NCBI GenBank assembly: GCA_946490455.1
Contig: CAMLXE010000019.1
Location: 1 to 12,779 of the forward strand
Reading direction: 5' to 3'
Length of the DNA stretch: 12,779 nucleotides
DNA from: an uncultured Desulfovibrio sp.
GTDB taxonomy: Bacteria > Desulfobacterota > Desulfovibrionia > Desulfovibrionales > Desulfovibrionaceae
The notes under the pieces are model-generated. The model did no database searches. It was not told the origin of the DNA and worked only from the letters and a program-made list of their open reading frames with translations. A program made the translations under genes and the position numbers. The number at the start of each line of letters is the position of its first letter. Positions within the stretch are counted from its first letter, which is position 1. Below are positions 6,784 to 12,779 of this stretch, piece after piece.

Positions 6784-7485
6784 ATGCAACCGGGAAAACT
6801 GTACGGGATAGGCATAGGCCCCGGAGATCCCCGTTATCTGACACTGCGGGCCGCTGAAATTCTGCGGGCTGCCGACGTCATCTTTACGGTCATATCGCGA
6901 AATGCCTCGTCCAGCATTTCCCGGTCCGTAGTGGAGTCCCAAAATCCCCGAGGGGAAATCAGACAGCTGACCTTCAGCATGTCCAGAAATCCAGAAGAAC
7001 GGACGAATCAGCTGAGGACCAATGCCGAAACCATCATGGTCGAACTCCGGCAGGGGCGAGACTGTGTTTTTGCTACCCTTGGCGACACCATGACATACAG
7101 TACATTCGGATATGTTCTGGAAATCATCAGGACCGAAATGCCTCAGGTTCCCATTGAAATTGTACCGGGGGTTACCTCCTTCGCCACACTGGCAGCCAAG
7201 GCACAATGCGTTCTGGTGGAAAACGACGAAGAACTGCGAGTCATCCCCTCATTTCGTTCAGAAATGGCTGAAAAACTGACTTTTCCTCCCAAGTCCACGA
7301 CAGTTCTGCTGAAAACATATCGCAGCCGCAAAGCCCTGCTCGAAAGGCTGAAAAAGGAAGAAAACATTTCCATCCTCTATGGCGAACAGCTTTCCATGGA
7401 CGGGGAGTTCATCAGTAATGATCCGGGAGCCATTGCATGCAGACCGGAAGAATACCTGTCTCTGATTATGGTCAGGAAAACATGA
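6784..7485 (+). CDS. cobI: Precorrin-2 / cobalt-factor II C20-methyltransferase
   Basis: SAM-dependent tetrapyrrole methylase (PF00590) of 233 residues that methylates C20 of the macrocycle. In the anaerobic route the substrate is cobalt-factor II, so cbiL would be the equivalent name. Motifs are the N-terminal SAM-loop GIGIGPGDP (8-16), FATLGDTMTYSTFGYV (96-111, the CobI/CbiL-type LGD-xxYSTF signature that separates it from other corrin methylases), and EIVPGVTSF (125-133). The Shine-Dalgarno GGAG (6772-6775) overlaps the end of cbiK. The product of the CbiK reaction is its expected direct substrate, so gene order matches pathway order. Its stop codon overlaps the start of the following permease gene in ATGA. 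Confidence 0.92.
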   Translation: MQPGKLYGIGIGPGDPRYLTLRAAEILRAADVIFTVISRNASSSISRSVVESQNPRGEIRQLTFSMSRNPEERTNQLRTNAETIMVELRQGRDCVFATLGDTMTYSTFGYVLEIIRTEMPQVPIEIVPGVTSFATLAAKAQCVLVENDEELRVIPSFRSEMAEKLTFPPKSTTVLLKTYRSRKALLERLKKEENISILYGEQLSMDGEFISNDPGAIACRPEEYLSLIMVRKT

Positions 7486-8741
7486 AGGGTACGCATGCCT
7501 CTTCACGAGGGAAAAGGCCCCCCTGGAAGCGGCCGGGACACCTGCTCTGGTTTCTGCTGGCAATTCTGGCTGCGGGCTGGCTTACCCTGCATATGCCGGC
7601 ACCGCAAGGTTCCCGGTCGTCCTCTGGTTCTGTCTCTGCCACGGCGGCCCGTTCTCCGCACTCCATTTCTCCACAACCCTCAACAGACCAGCGCTTCTCC
7701 GTTGAACAAGGATCTGACAGAAGCCAGTCCTCCTCTCAGCTCGTTTCAGGAAAGAGCAGTCTCTCGTCTGCCGAAAGGATTCTTGCACGACTCAAAACTT
7801 TTGGGCGTCTTTTCAGTATCGTCGGACTTGCTGCCTTTCTTGGAGGTATTATTGAAGGACGTCGCTGGTACATGCATCTTGCCCGCTGCATGGGGCGTCT
7901 GACCCGCATGGCCCGGCTTCCAGAAATTGTAGGTGTGGCCATGCCAACGGCACTTTGCTCCAATGCCGCAGCCAACAGCATGCTGGTTGCCAGCCATGCG
8001 GAAGGCATGATCAGAAATTCCGCTCTGATTGCAGGAGGCATGATCAACAGTTATCTTGCCTACATATCCCATTCTGTCCGAGTCATGTATCCTGTCATCG
8101 GAGCCATAGGGCTGCCAGGACTGCTCTATTTTTCGGTACAGTTTACGGGTGGTTTTCTTGTCATTCTTGGTGTCCTGCTCTGGAATCGACATCATGTATC
8201 CCGTCTGGAAAGTCAGGCAGGGAAACTCGATTCCCATACTCCATGGATGCCATATGACGAATCGCCCATCTTGCCGTGGAAACAGGTCTTCCAGAAGGCT
8301 GCCCTTCGTGCTGCAGCTCTGCTTTTCCGCATGACCTGTCTGACAGTCCCCATCATGTTGGGTATGGAATGGCTGCTCAAAAGCGGTGCCCTTGACTTCT
8401 GGGATCATCATGTGCCAGAGCAGATCACCCGTTTTTTCCCATCGGAACTGCTTTCCATTGTCGCGGCACAAATGGGAGGGCTTGTGCAGTCGGCCGCCGT
8501 TTCTGCCAATCTTCATGCCCAGGGACTCGTTGATAACGCACAGATTCTGCTGGCCATGCTTGTTGCGAGTGCTGTAGGAAATCCCATCCGCACCCTGCGA
8601 CGCAATCTTCCCTCGGCACTGGGTATCTTTCGACCGGGCACAGCACTGATCATTGTATCAGGCATGCAGCTTTCCCGCCTTTTGACCACACTTGTGGCCA
8701 CCATTCTGGTTATTTTGTTCATGCATTCATTTCTTTACTAG
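7482..8741 (+). CDS. Polytopic membrane permease of unassigned function in the B12 operon
   Basis: A 419-residue integral membrane protein that I do not recognise with certainty. The start ATG 7482 overlaps the cobI stop (ATGA), with AGGAA just upstream. One hydrophobic helix (about 21-37) is followed by a roughly 60-residue Ser/Gln/Pro-rich linker (about 40-98) and then two hydrophobic blocks (about 107-235 and 278-419). The blocks look like an internal duplication: LPEIVGVAMPTALCSNAAANSM (146-167) resembles PSELLSIVAAQMGGLVQSAAV (320-340), each followed by an Ala/Gly-rich helix and then a Pro-Gly turn. This architecture recalls Gate/nucleoside-recognition-like (SpmA/MJ0871-type) membrane proteins, but I cannot confirm the family. 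Its place between corrin genes under the B12 riboswitch suggests transport of cobalt or a tetrapyrrole (inference). Confidence 0.85.
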   Translation: MKGTHASSRGKRPPWKRPGHLLWFLLAILAAGWLTLHMPAPQGSRSSSGSVSATAARSPHSISPQPSTDQRFSVEQGSDRSQSSSQLVSGKSSLSSAERILARLKTFGRLFSIVGLAAFLGGIIEGRRWYMHLARCMGRLTRMARLPEIVGVAMPTALCSNAAANSMLVASHAEGMIRNSALIAGGMINSYLAYISHSVRVMYPVIGAIGLPGLLYFSVQFTGGFLVILGVLLWNRHHVSRLESQAGKLDSHTPWMPYDESPILPWKQVFQKAALRAAALLFRMTCLTVPIMLGMEWLLKSGALDFWDHHVPEQITRFFPSELLSIVAAQMGGLVQSAAVSANLHAQGLVDNAQILLAMLVASAVGNPIRTLRRNLPSALGIFRPGTALIIVSGMQLSRLLTTLVATILVILFMHSFLY

Positions 8742-8764
8742 GCGTTACGCCGCTACGACTCACC

Positions 8765-9448
8765 ATGATTTCTACACGCCAAGATGAAATTCTCTCCCGT
8801 ATTCACTGGAACATGAACGCAGCAGCCATTGAACAGGAGAGCTTCCGGATTATTGAAACCGAAGCAGAACTTCCGACCCAATTCTCTCAGCCCGAACGGA
8901 AAATTGCACGAAGACTTATTCATACTACAGCCGATCTGCACATTGCCGACAGCCTGCACTTCAGCAATGATCCGGTATCGGCTGGTCTCACAGCTCTCCG
9001 TAACGGGGCACCTCTTTTCTGTGACTCAAAAATGATCCGTGCAGGAATCTCTCTGGATAAGCTCAAGTGCATCAACGCTGCCTATACCCCGGCACACCTT
9101 CACTGTTATATCAGTGATGCCGACGTCATCGAACGAGCCAGACTTGAAGGAAAAACCCGCGCCATCTGCAGCGCAGAAAAGGCAAAAACCATGCTCGATG
9201 GCTCCATTGTTCTTATCGGAAATGCGCCACTGGCCCTTGCCCGCATAGCACGTTTCATTCTGGAAGATGACATTCGCCCGGCCCTTGTCATTGGCATGCC
9301 TGTGGGATTCGTCAACGTGACCGAATCCAAGGAGCTTCTGGAGCTGTGCCCTGTGCCGCAAATTGTGCTTGCCGGCAGGAGAGGTGGTTCCACACTGGCT
9401 GTGGCCACACTGCATGCCATCCTGGAAAATGCACAGCAGTCACTGTAG
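8765..9448 (+). CDS. cbiC: Precorrin-8X / cobalt-precorrin-8 methylmutase
   Basis: Moves the methyl group from C11 to C12 of the corrin ring, giving hydrogenobyrinic acid or, in the anaerobic route, cobyrinic acid (CobH/CbiC family, PF02570). The protein has 227 residues, slightly longer than typical. The active-site His53 lies in ARRLIHTTAD (48-57), the family signature. GMPVGFVNVTESKE and the C-terminal GRRGGSTLAVATLHAIL are also diagnostic. The usual Asn before the final helix of GG(S/N)-x-A-V-A is replaced by Thr here, which I take as ordinary variation. The start at 8765 lacks a clear Shine-Dalgarno (upstream is CGCCGCTACGACTCACC), so translation may depend on coupling to the permease gene 23 nt upstream. 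Confidence 0.93.
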   Translation: MISTRQDEILSRIHWNMNAAAIEQESFRIIETEAELPTQFSQPERKIARRLIHTTADLHIADSLHFSNDPVSAGLTALRNGAPLFCDSKMIRAGISLDKLKCINAAYTPAHLHCYISDADVIERARLEGKTRAICSAEKAKTMLDGSIVLIGNAPLALARIARFILEDDIRPALVIGMPVGFVNVTESKELLELCPVPQIVLAGRRGGSTLAVATLHAILENAQQSL

Positions 9449-9462
9449 ATTCTCTTCCGTAT

Positions 9463-9466
9463 GGAG
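9463..9466 (+). promoter_or_regulatory. Shine-Dalgarno deciding the cobL start
   Basis: GGAG at 9463-9466 is 9 nt before ATG 9476 and overlaps the alternative ATG at 9461. The upstream ATG has only TCTCTTCCGT before it and no ribosome site, so 9476 is preferred. Confidence 0.6.
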
Positions 9467-9475
9467 TCTCTGACC

Positions 9476-10708
9476 ATGAACGGTTCTCTGGATGTCCTCT
9501 CGTGTGGAACAGCCCTTCCTGATGTAACGCTGCCGCTTCTCCGCCAGGCTGAACACCTGTTCGGTTCCAGTACACTGCTTGCAGCCTGCTCCTCTCTCCC
9601 GGCTCAAAAGCATCGCATTACGGCAAAGGCGGCTGAAGAAGCGGCTGAAGCCATAAGACTGGTCCGTGCAGGATACAGGGTCGTTGTCCTTGCGTCTGGT
9701 GACGCACTGTATCATGGTTTTGGAGGAACTCTTGCCGCTCTTCCAGAAGCGAAAGAACTCTCCATACGCTTTCATCCGGCGATCACGGCCTTTCAGGCCC
9801 TTTTTCATCGTTTGGGACTCCCCTGGGATAATGCCAGACTTTTCAGTGCCCACTGGCAGGTTCCACCGCTGCGCGAAATAGTGGAATCTCCTCTGAGTGT
9901 TGTCTATGGTGGCAGTCATTTTCCGGCCCATATTCTTGCCCGGCAGATTACAGCATTCTATCCGACCTTTTCCAAACGCCAGGCCATTCTTGCCGAGCAG
10001 TTGGGGGCTCCTGAGGAACGAATCATTTCCGGTACACTTGAAGAACTGGGCTCCGTAACAACCGGTCCGACTTCCATATTGCTCCTGCTTCCAACAGAAC
10101 TCCCCGCCCCTGTACTGGGGCTTGGACTTCCCAACCAGACGTACCAAAAGGAAAACGAACTGATTACAGCGCAAGATGTGCGAGCTGTTGTCCTGTCCCG
10201 CCTGCGTCTTCCGTCCTGGGGTGTACTCTGGGATCTCGGTGCAGGAAGCGGCTCTGTGGGACTGGAAGCTGCGGCCCTGCGTCCTGGACTTCATGTCATT
10301 GCCATAGAACGCAAACTCGAACGCTGTGCCATGATTGAAGCAAACCAGAAAAATATGGGCGTATCCAACCACACACTGTATTCTGGAGAGATGCCGGAAA
10401 TTCTTGACTCCCTTCCCATGCCTGACCGGGTGTTCGTTGGCGGTGGAGGAAAAAAACTCCGAGCTATTCTTGCCGTAGCCCATGCACGTCTGCGTCCCGG
10501 AGGACTTCTCGTTGCGGCTTCTGTTACTCTTGACTCATTCAAGACCCTTATTGAATGGTCTCCAGAATTTCGTACCGCGCTCTGTTCTCTGGATATTGCT
10601 GTTGAACAACCTCTTGCCGGACAGTTCACTCATCTGAAAATGCAAAATCGCATTCATGTCTTTACCTTTATCAAGCCATCCAGCTCAGTTTGCAAAGTAC
10701 AGTCCTGA
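9476..10708 (+). CDS. cobL: Cobalt-precorrin-7 C5 / C15-methyltransferase, decarboxylating (CbiE-CbiT fusion)
   Basis: A two-domain enzyme that methylates C5 and C15 and removes the C12 acetate carboxyl, acting just before CbiC. Numbering is from ATG 9476 (410 residues). The CbiE half (about 5-207) has VVVLASGDALYHGFGG (69-84), FHPAITAFQALFHRLGLPWDNA (99-120) and GPTSILLLLP. The CbiT half (about 228-400) begins ITAQDVRAVVLSRLRL and has SAM motif I DLGAGSGSVGLEAA (253-266), acidic Glu278 at the end of strand 2, and DRVFVGGGG (317-325). The fused form is the CobL/CbiET arrangement. Oddly, the usual N-terminal GxGPG loop of the CbiE methylase is absent; the region reads DVLSCGTALPDVTLPLL. ATG 9461 (five residues longer) is the alternative start. 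It is the last gene of the B12 operon here. Confidence 0.93.
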   Translation: MNGSLDVLSCGTALPDVTLPLLRQAEHLFGSSTLLAACSSLPAQKHRITAKAAEEAAEAIRLVRAGYRVVVLASGDALYHGFGGTLAALPEAKELSIRFHPAITAFQALFHRLGLPWDNARLFSAHWQVPPLREIVESPLSVVYGGSHFPAHILARQITAFYPTFSKRQAILAEQLGAPEERIISGTLEELGSVTTGPTSILLLLPTELPAPVLGLGLPNQTYQKENELITAQDVRAVVLSRLRLPSWGVLWDLGAGSGSVGLEAAALRPGLHVIAIERKLERCAMIEANQKNMGVSNHTLYSGEMPEILDSLPMPDRVFVGGGGKKLRAILAVAHARLRPGGLLVAASVTLDSFKTLIEWSPEFRTALCSLDIAVEQPLAGQFTHLKMQNRIHVFTFIKPSSSVCKVQS

Positions 10709-10793
10709 AGGTGAAAGGTCTTCTCAGTTCATCAGCTTCCCTGCTTTTCAAAAAAAGTTCAGATATTTGTACTCAATAAGAGTGTAAATAACC

Positions 10794-10822
10794 TCGACAG
10801 ATTCAATCGGATAGGCTATGCT
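10794..10822 (+). promoter_or_regulatory. Candidate sigma-70 promoter for the M23 peptidase gene
   Basis: TCGACA (10794-10799, 5 of 6 to TTGACA) and TATGCT (10817-10822, 4 of 6 to TATAAT) are separated by exactly 17 nt. Transcription would begin near 10829, giving a leader of about 75 nt. The -10 overlaps the left arm of the hairpin listed next. Found by eye. Confidence 0.5.
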
Positions 10823-10841
10823 TAAAAAGCATTTTGTTTTT
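10818..10841 (+). terminator. Weak intrinsic terminator after the B12 operon
   Basis: ATGCTT (10818-10823) and AAGCAT (10827-10832) form a 6-bp stem with an AAA loop, followed by TTTGTTTTT (10833-10841). The U-run is good but the stem is short and AT-rich. It is the only terminator-like hairpin I see between cobL and the M23 gene. Confidence 0.5.
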
Positions 10842-10903
10842 CTTCAGTATCTGTAAGTTCTGTCGTTTTCATCATAAGTTCGCCAGACTGTTGAGGAGCC
10901 TGT

Positions 10904-11608
10904 ATGTCGAACGATGCTTCCACGGTGCACCGAACATATTCTGTTGTCAAAACTCTTTTTCTTGCCTTTCTTTTTTTATCTGTTGCTGCATGTGCACCCA
11001 AGGCTCACCAGAACAGCGCGCAAATCTCGACACATACCTATACGGTCCGGAATCCCTTTCCTCCCTTCGCTGATACTGCCGATCTGTTCAAGATTTCAAA
11101 GACAGAACCAGCCATGAATCTTGATGGCGGCGACATAGAATTGAATGAAGAAGGCTACGCTGAAGCAACGGTTTCCGAAACACTGCAGCTTATAGCTCCC
11201 ACCAGGGGAACACGGCTTGGCTCCCCATTCGGCCTGCGCTATCACCCCATCAAACATCGGCGTATCCTGCACTCTGGAGTGGATATCTCCGGAAAGCGTG
11301 GTGAAAAGGTTGTGGCCTCTGCTGCTGGAAAAATTCTGTTCAGCGGCAGAAATGGTGCCTATGGTCTCATGATTGATCTTGAAGTGAAGGATGGGGTTGT
11401 GCTGCGCTATGCGCATCTCGACAAGCTGGCAGTAAAAAAAGGAGCAATGGTCAAGCAGGGGCAATACATAGGCAATCTTGGACGCACTGGACGAGTGACG
11501 GCACCACACCTACACTTTGAAGTGCGCCTCAATAATAAGCCGGTCAATCCCATGAAATATCTTGATCCCGAACATGCCTGGGCCAACAACTCCCGTACGG
11601 GCCGCTAA
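10904..11608 (+). CDS. M23 (LytM-like) peptidase, probable lipoprotein
   Basis: A 234-residue zinc metallopeptidase-fold protein expected to cut peptidoglycan cross-links, or to regulate an amidase if inactive, in the periplasm. The N-terminus has a hydrophobic stretch ending in VAAC; Cys30 would be the lipidation site, but ten polar residues precede the hydrophobic core. The peptidase domain spans about 95-222. Metal ligands are all present: His123 and Asp127 (HSGVD) and His204 of HLH. The catalytic-type His171 (RYAHL) and His202 (first of HLHFE) are also present, so it should be active rather than an EnvC/NlpD-like degenerate form. No LysM domain is seen. GAGGAG (10893-10898) lies 5 nt before the ATG. 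It has its own candidate promoter and a terminator, so it is probably monocistronic. Confidence 0.9.
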   Translation: MSNDASTVHRTYSVVKTLFLAFLFLSVAACAPKAHQNSAQISTHTYTVRNPFPPFADTADLFKISKTEPAMNLDGGDIELNEEGYAEATVSETLQLIAPTRGTRLGSPFGLRYHPIKHRRILHSGVDISGKRGEKVVASAAGKILFSGRNGAYGLMIDLEVKDGVVLRYAHLDKLAVKKGAMVKQGQYIGNLGRTGRVTAPHLHFEVRLNNKPVNPMKYLDPEHAWANNSRTGR

Positions 11609-11670
11609 AAAAATTTTCTGCACAAAAAGTTATAATACGACAGTTAACCATATATTATATGTAGTTACCT

Positions 11671-11699
11671 AAAAGCCTCCCCTGAAGAGGCTTTTTTTT
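11671..11699 (+). terminator. Intrinsic terminator after the M23 peptidase gene
   Basis: AAAAGCCTC (11671-11679) pairs with GAGGCTTTT (11687-11695) around a 7-nt loop (CCCTGAA), and T's run from 11692 to 11699. The A-run before and T-run after would let it work in either direction. Confidence 0.92.
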
Positions 11700-11775
11700 C
11701 TCCTCTAAGCACTGGTCAGCTTCTGTGTACTTGTCTAGCGTGAGGTCGTCATCCAAACAAGACAACATCCACACT

Positions 11776-11789
11776 AACAGGAGCCTGTT
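11776..11789 (+). promoter_or_regulatory. Shine-Dalgarno inside a small hairpin
   Basis: The ribosome site AGGAG (11779-11783) of the next gene lies within the inverted repeat AACAGG-AG-CCTGTT. As RNA this gives five or six pairs closing a 4- or 2-nt loop, partly covering the site. It ends 2 nt before the ATG at 11792. Confidence 0.5.
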
Positions 11790-11791
11790 CC

Positions 11792-12121
11792 ATGTCTGAT
11801 GAAACCAATTCTCTCTTTGAAATTCGTCCATCTGCCCGCTGGGCTGGTCATCTTGAAGTCAACGATACCGTCAACAAGATGATCTGGGGTCCCTTTCCTT
11901 CACAAGAATACGCAGAAATTCAGGTACTTCGTCTGAAAACGCTTGTTGACCTTGGTGACGCCATTTCGGAAATCGCCAGGATTGAGAGTACGCTGTGGGA
12001 AGAAATCAGTATCGATAACGGAGCCGACAGAGAAAGCAAAAAGGTGGCCAATCTTCTGCAGAAAAGCATCGACTGCCAGCTTGACTGTCTGAAACGGGAA
12101 CAAAAACTCCGCGAAGCCTGA
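11792..12121 (+). CDS. Small hypothetical protein, 109 residues
   Basis: I do not recognise this protein. It is soluble, with no signal peptide or membrane segment. The first 35 residues (NSLFEIRPSARWAGHLEVND, then KMIWGPFPS) look like a short beta-rich part. Residues about 37-109 are predicted by eye to be largely helical and charged (EYAEIQVLRLKTLVDLGDA, then SKKVANLLQKSIDCQLDCLK), which would suit a coiled coil or helical bundle. Two Cys occur close together (CQLDC, about residues 94-98). It has a good Shine-Dalgarno (AGGAG, 8 nt from the ATG). A terminator precedes it and a terminator-like hairpin follows, so it is likely transcribed alone. Base composition resembles its neighbours. Coding status is supported by the ribosome site and compact flanks. 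Confidence 0.8.
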   Translation: MSDETNSLFEIRPSARWAGHLEVNDTVNKMIWGPFPSQEYAEIQVLRLKTLVDLGDAISEIARIESTLWEEISIDNGADRESKKVANLLQKSIDCQLDCLKREQKLREA

Positions 12122-12155
12122 GAGCCAAAGGGACTGAGCTTCCCGGCACTTTCTG

Positions 12156-12194
12156 ATCGGTCTGACTCCGTTGTACGGATGCAGACCGGTTTTT
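12156..12194 (+). terminator. Probable intrinsic terminator after the 109-residue gene
   Basis: An outer stem CGGTCTG/CAGACCG (12158-12164 with 12182-12188), extended by T-G and A-T pairs, encloses an inner stem TCCGT/ACGGA (12167-12171 with 12175-12179) with loop TGT. It is followed by a run of five T's (12190-12194). The small internal loop and modest T-run make it less ideal than the terminators at 4235 and 11671. Confidence 0.75.
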
Positions 12195-12262
12195 GCATGG
12201 ACTTCCGAACAGGCTTCAGCTAATCAAAACGGAAGCTTTCCCAAGCTGCTCAGGAGGAAACC

Positions 12263-12779
12263 ATGCGTTTTTGTGTTGCGCTCGTACTGGCTGTACTTTT
12301 TCTTGTTCCTTCCTTTCCGGTTCAGGCCGAACCAGTTCCTACGGCACGAAAAATGCTGGAAACCAAAGACAGTACACTTGCACAGCGCACGTCGACCTTT
12401 TCCATCGATATCCATTATCCAGTTACCGGATATCCCAAGATTGATAAAGATATCCGTGAGTTTGCAGAACAGTTGGCCCAATCTTTCAAGGCAACCAGCG
12501 CAGAACCGCATACCAATCCATATGAGCTGAGTACAACCTATGTGCTGACCAGCCCCTCGCCACAGTATCTGTCTCTTGTCTGGCAGATTTATGTGTACAC
12601 AGGGGGAGCCCATTCCAACCTGGAAGTCTCCACATTCACCTACGCCACTGCAACAGGAAACACGATAGAACTCTATGATGTTTTTGGAGATCTTGATCAG
12701 GCGCTTGAAATTGCCAGCGACTATTCCGAACGCGAGCTGAAAAGGACACTGGAGGACATGGCAGATTTGGATATGATTC
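12263..12779 (+). CDS. Exported DUF4163/DUF3298 (RsiV-like) protein, 3' end missing
   Basis: The frame is open from ATG 12263 to the window edge; 172 residues are visible. The Shine-Dalgarno AGGAGG lies at 12252-12257. Residues 1-22 (MRFCVALVLAVLFLVPSFPVQA) form a Sec signal peptide, probably cut VQA|EP. The mature part begins with a DUF4163-like region (TFSIDIHYPVTGYPKIDKDI, about 45-64). It continues into a DUF3298-like region marked by the characteristic YTGGAHSN (about 112-119) and FTYATATGNTIELYDVFGDL. Proteins of this fold include RsiV-type lysozyme-binding domains and the non-catalytic part of PdaC. Without the remaining C-terminus no function can be named. A periplasmic location is likely. 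Confidence 0.88.
   Translation, partial: MRFCVALVLAVLFLVPSFPVQAEPVPTARKMLETKDSTLAQRTSTFSIDIHYPVTGYPKIDKDIREFAEQLAQSFKATSAEPHTNPYELSTTYVLTSPSPQYLSLVWQIYVYTGGAHSNLEVSTFTYATATGNTIELYDVFGDLDQALEIASDYSERELKRTLEDMADLDMI

Noticed and set aside
7746..8516. A 256-residue open frame on the minus strand opposite the permease gene
   Set aside because: The + strand frame has coherent membrane helices, a coupled start and operon context. The minus frame is low-complexity-like and shows no family pattern.
8742..8764. Small GGCG-TTA-CGCC hairpin before cbiC as a terminator
   Set aside because: It has only 4 bp, no T-run follows, and the gap is inside an operon.
9440..10483. A 347-residue open frame on the minus strand opposite cobL
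   Set aside because: It lies wholly opposite the well-conserved CbiE-CbiT gene and has no recognisable domain, so it is a shadow of codon usage.
11608..11636. Promoter based on the perfect TATAAT at 11631
   Set aside because: No -35-like sequence lies 15-19 nt upstream, and a strong terminator follows within 40 nt with no gene in between.
1..12779. Mobile elements, CRISPR, tRNA or rRNA genes
   Set aside because: I looked for transposase motifs, spaced direct repeats and tRNA-like cloverleaf signatures and saw none. All genes are co-directional and similar in composition.

Overview
The window reads as a stretch of a Gram-negative, B12-making anaerobe. A Desulfovibrio-type sulfate reducer (Desulfovibrionaceae) is the best guess. 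The reasons are a diderm lipid-transport (Mla) operon, a cobaltochelatase of the anaerobic B12 route that carries an export signal as in Desulfovibrio vulgaris, and the overall protein style. This is an inference from gene content; no rRNA or other marker is present. All genes lie on the + strand, and I see no mobile element, tRNA, rRNA or CRISPR array.

Region 1 (1-4263), cell envelope. The 3' part of a membrane-anchored SPOR-domain protein is followed closely by mlaE, mlaF, mlaD, mlaC and mlaA. These encode the inner-membrane permease, its ATPase, the MCE-domain subunit, the periplasmic lipid carrier and the outer-membrane lipoprotein of the retrograde phospholipid pathway. Gaps are 1-22 nt, so this is probably one transcript, and it ends at a strong intrinsic terminator. 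No mlaB (STAS subunit) is present. A GT4-type glycosyltransferase (4278-5528) starts only 14 nt after the terminator.

Region 2 (5525-10708), B12 biosynthesis. A candidate promoter overlaps the glycosyltransferase stop codon and feeds a clear cobalamin riboswitch (5562-5717). A leader follows that contains a terminator-like hairpin and a possible Shine-Dalgarno-sequestering pairing. The operon is cbiK (sirohydrochlorin cobaltochelatase with a signal peptide), cobI/cbiL (C20 methyltransferase), a polytopic permease of unassigned function, cbiC (methylmutase) and cobL/cbiET (C5,15-methyltransferase/decarboxylase). The most interesting point is logical. Cobalt insertion appears to happen outside the cytoplasm, while the substrate is made and the product used inside. 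The permease, translationally coupled to cobI, is a candidate for moving cobalt or a tetrapyrrole across the membrane. I think this is the part of the window most likely to hold undescribed biology.

Region 3 (10709-12779), monocistronic envelope-type genes. An M23 (LytM-like) peptidase lipoprotein has its own candidate promoter and a good terminator. A 109-residue protein of unknown function follows, whose Shine-Dalgarno lies in a small hairpin, then another terminator-like hairpin. Last is the 5' part of an exported DUF4163/DUF3298 (RsiV-like) protein cut by the window edge.
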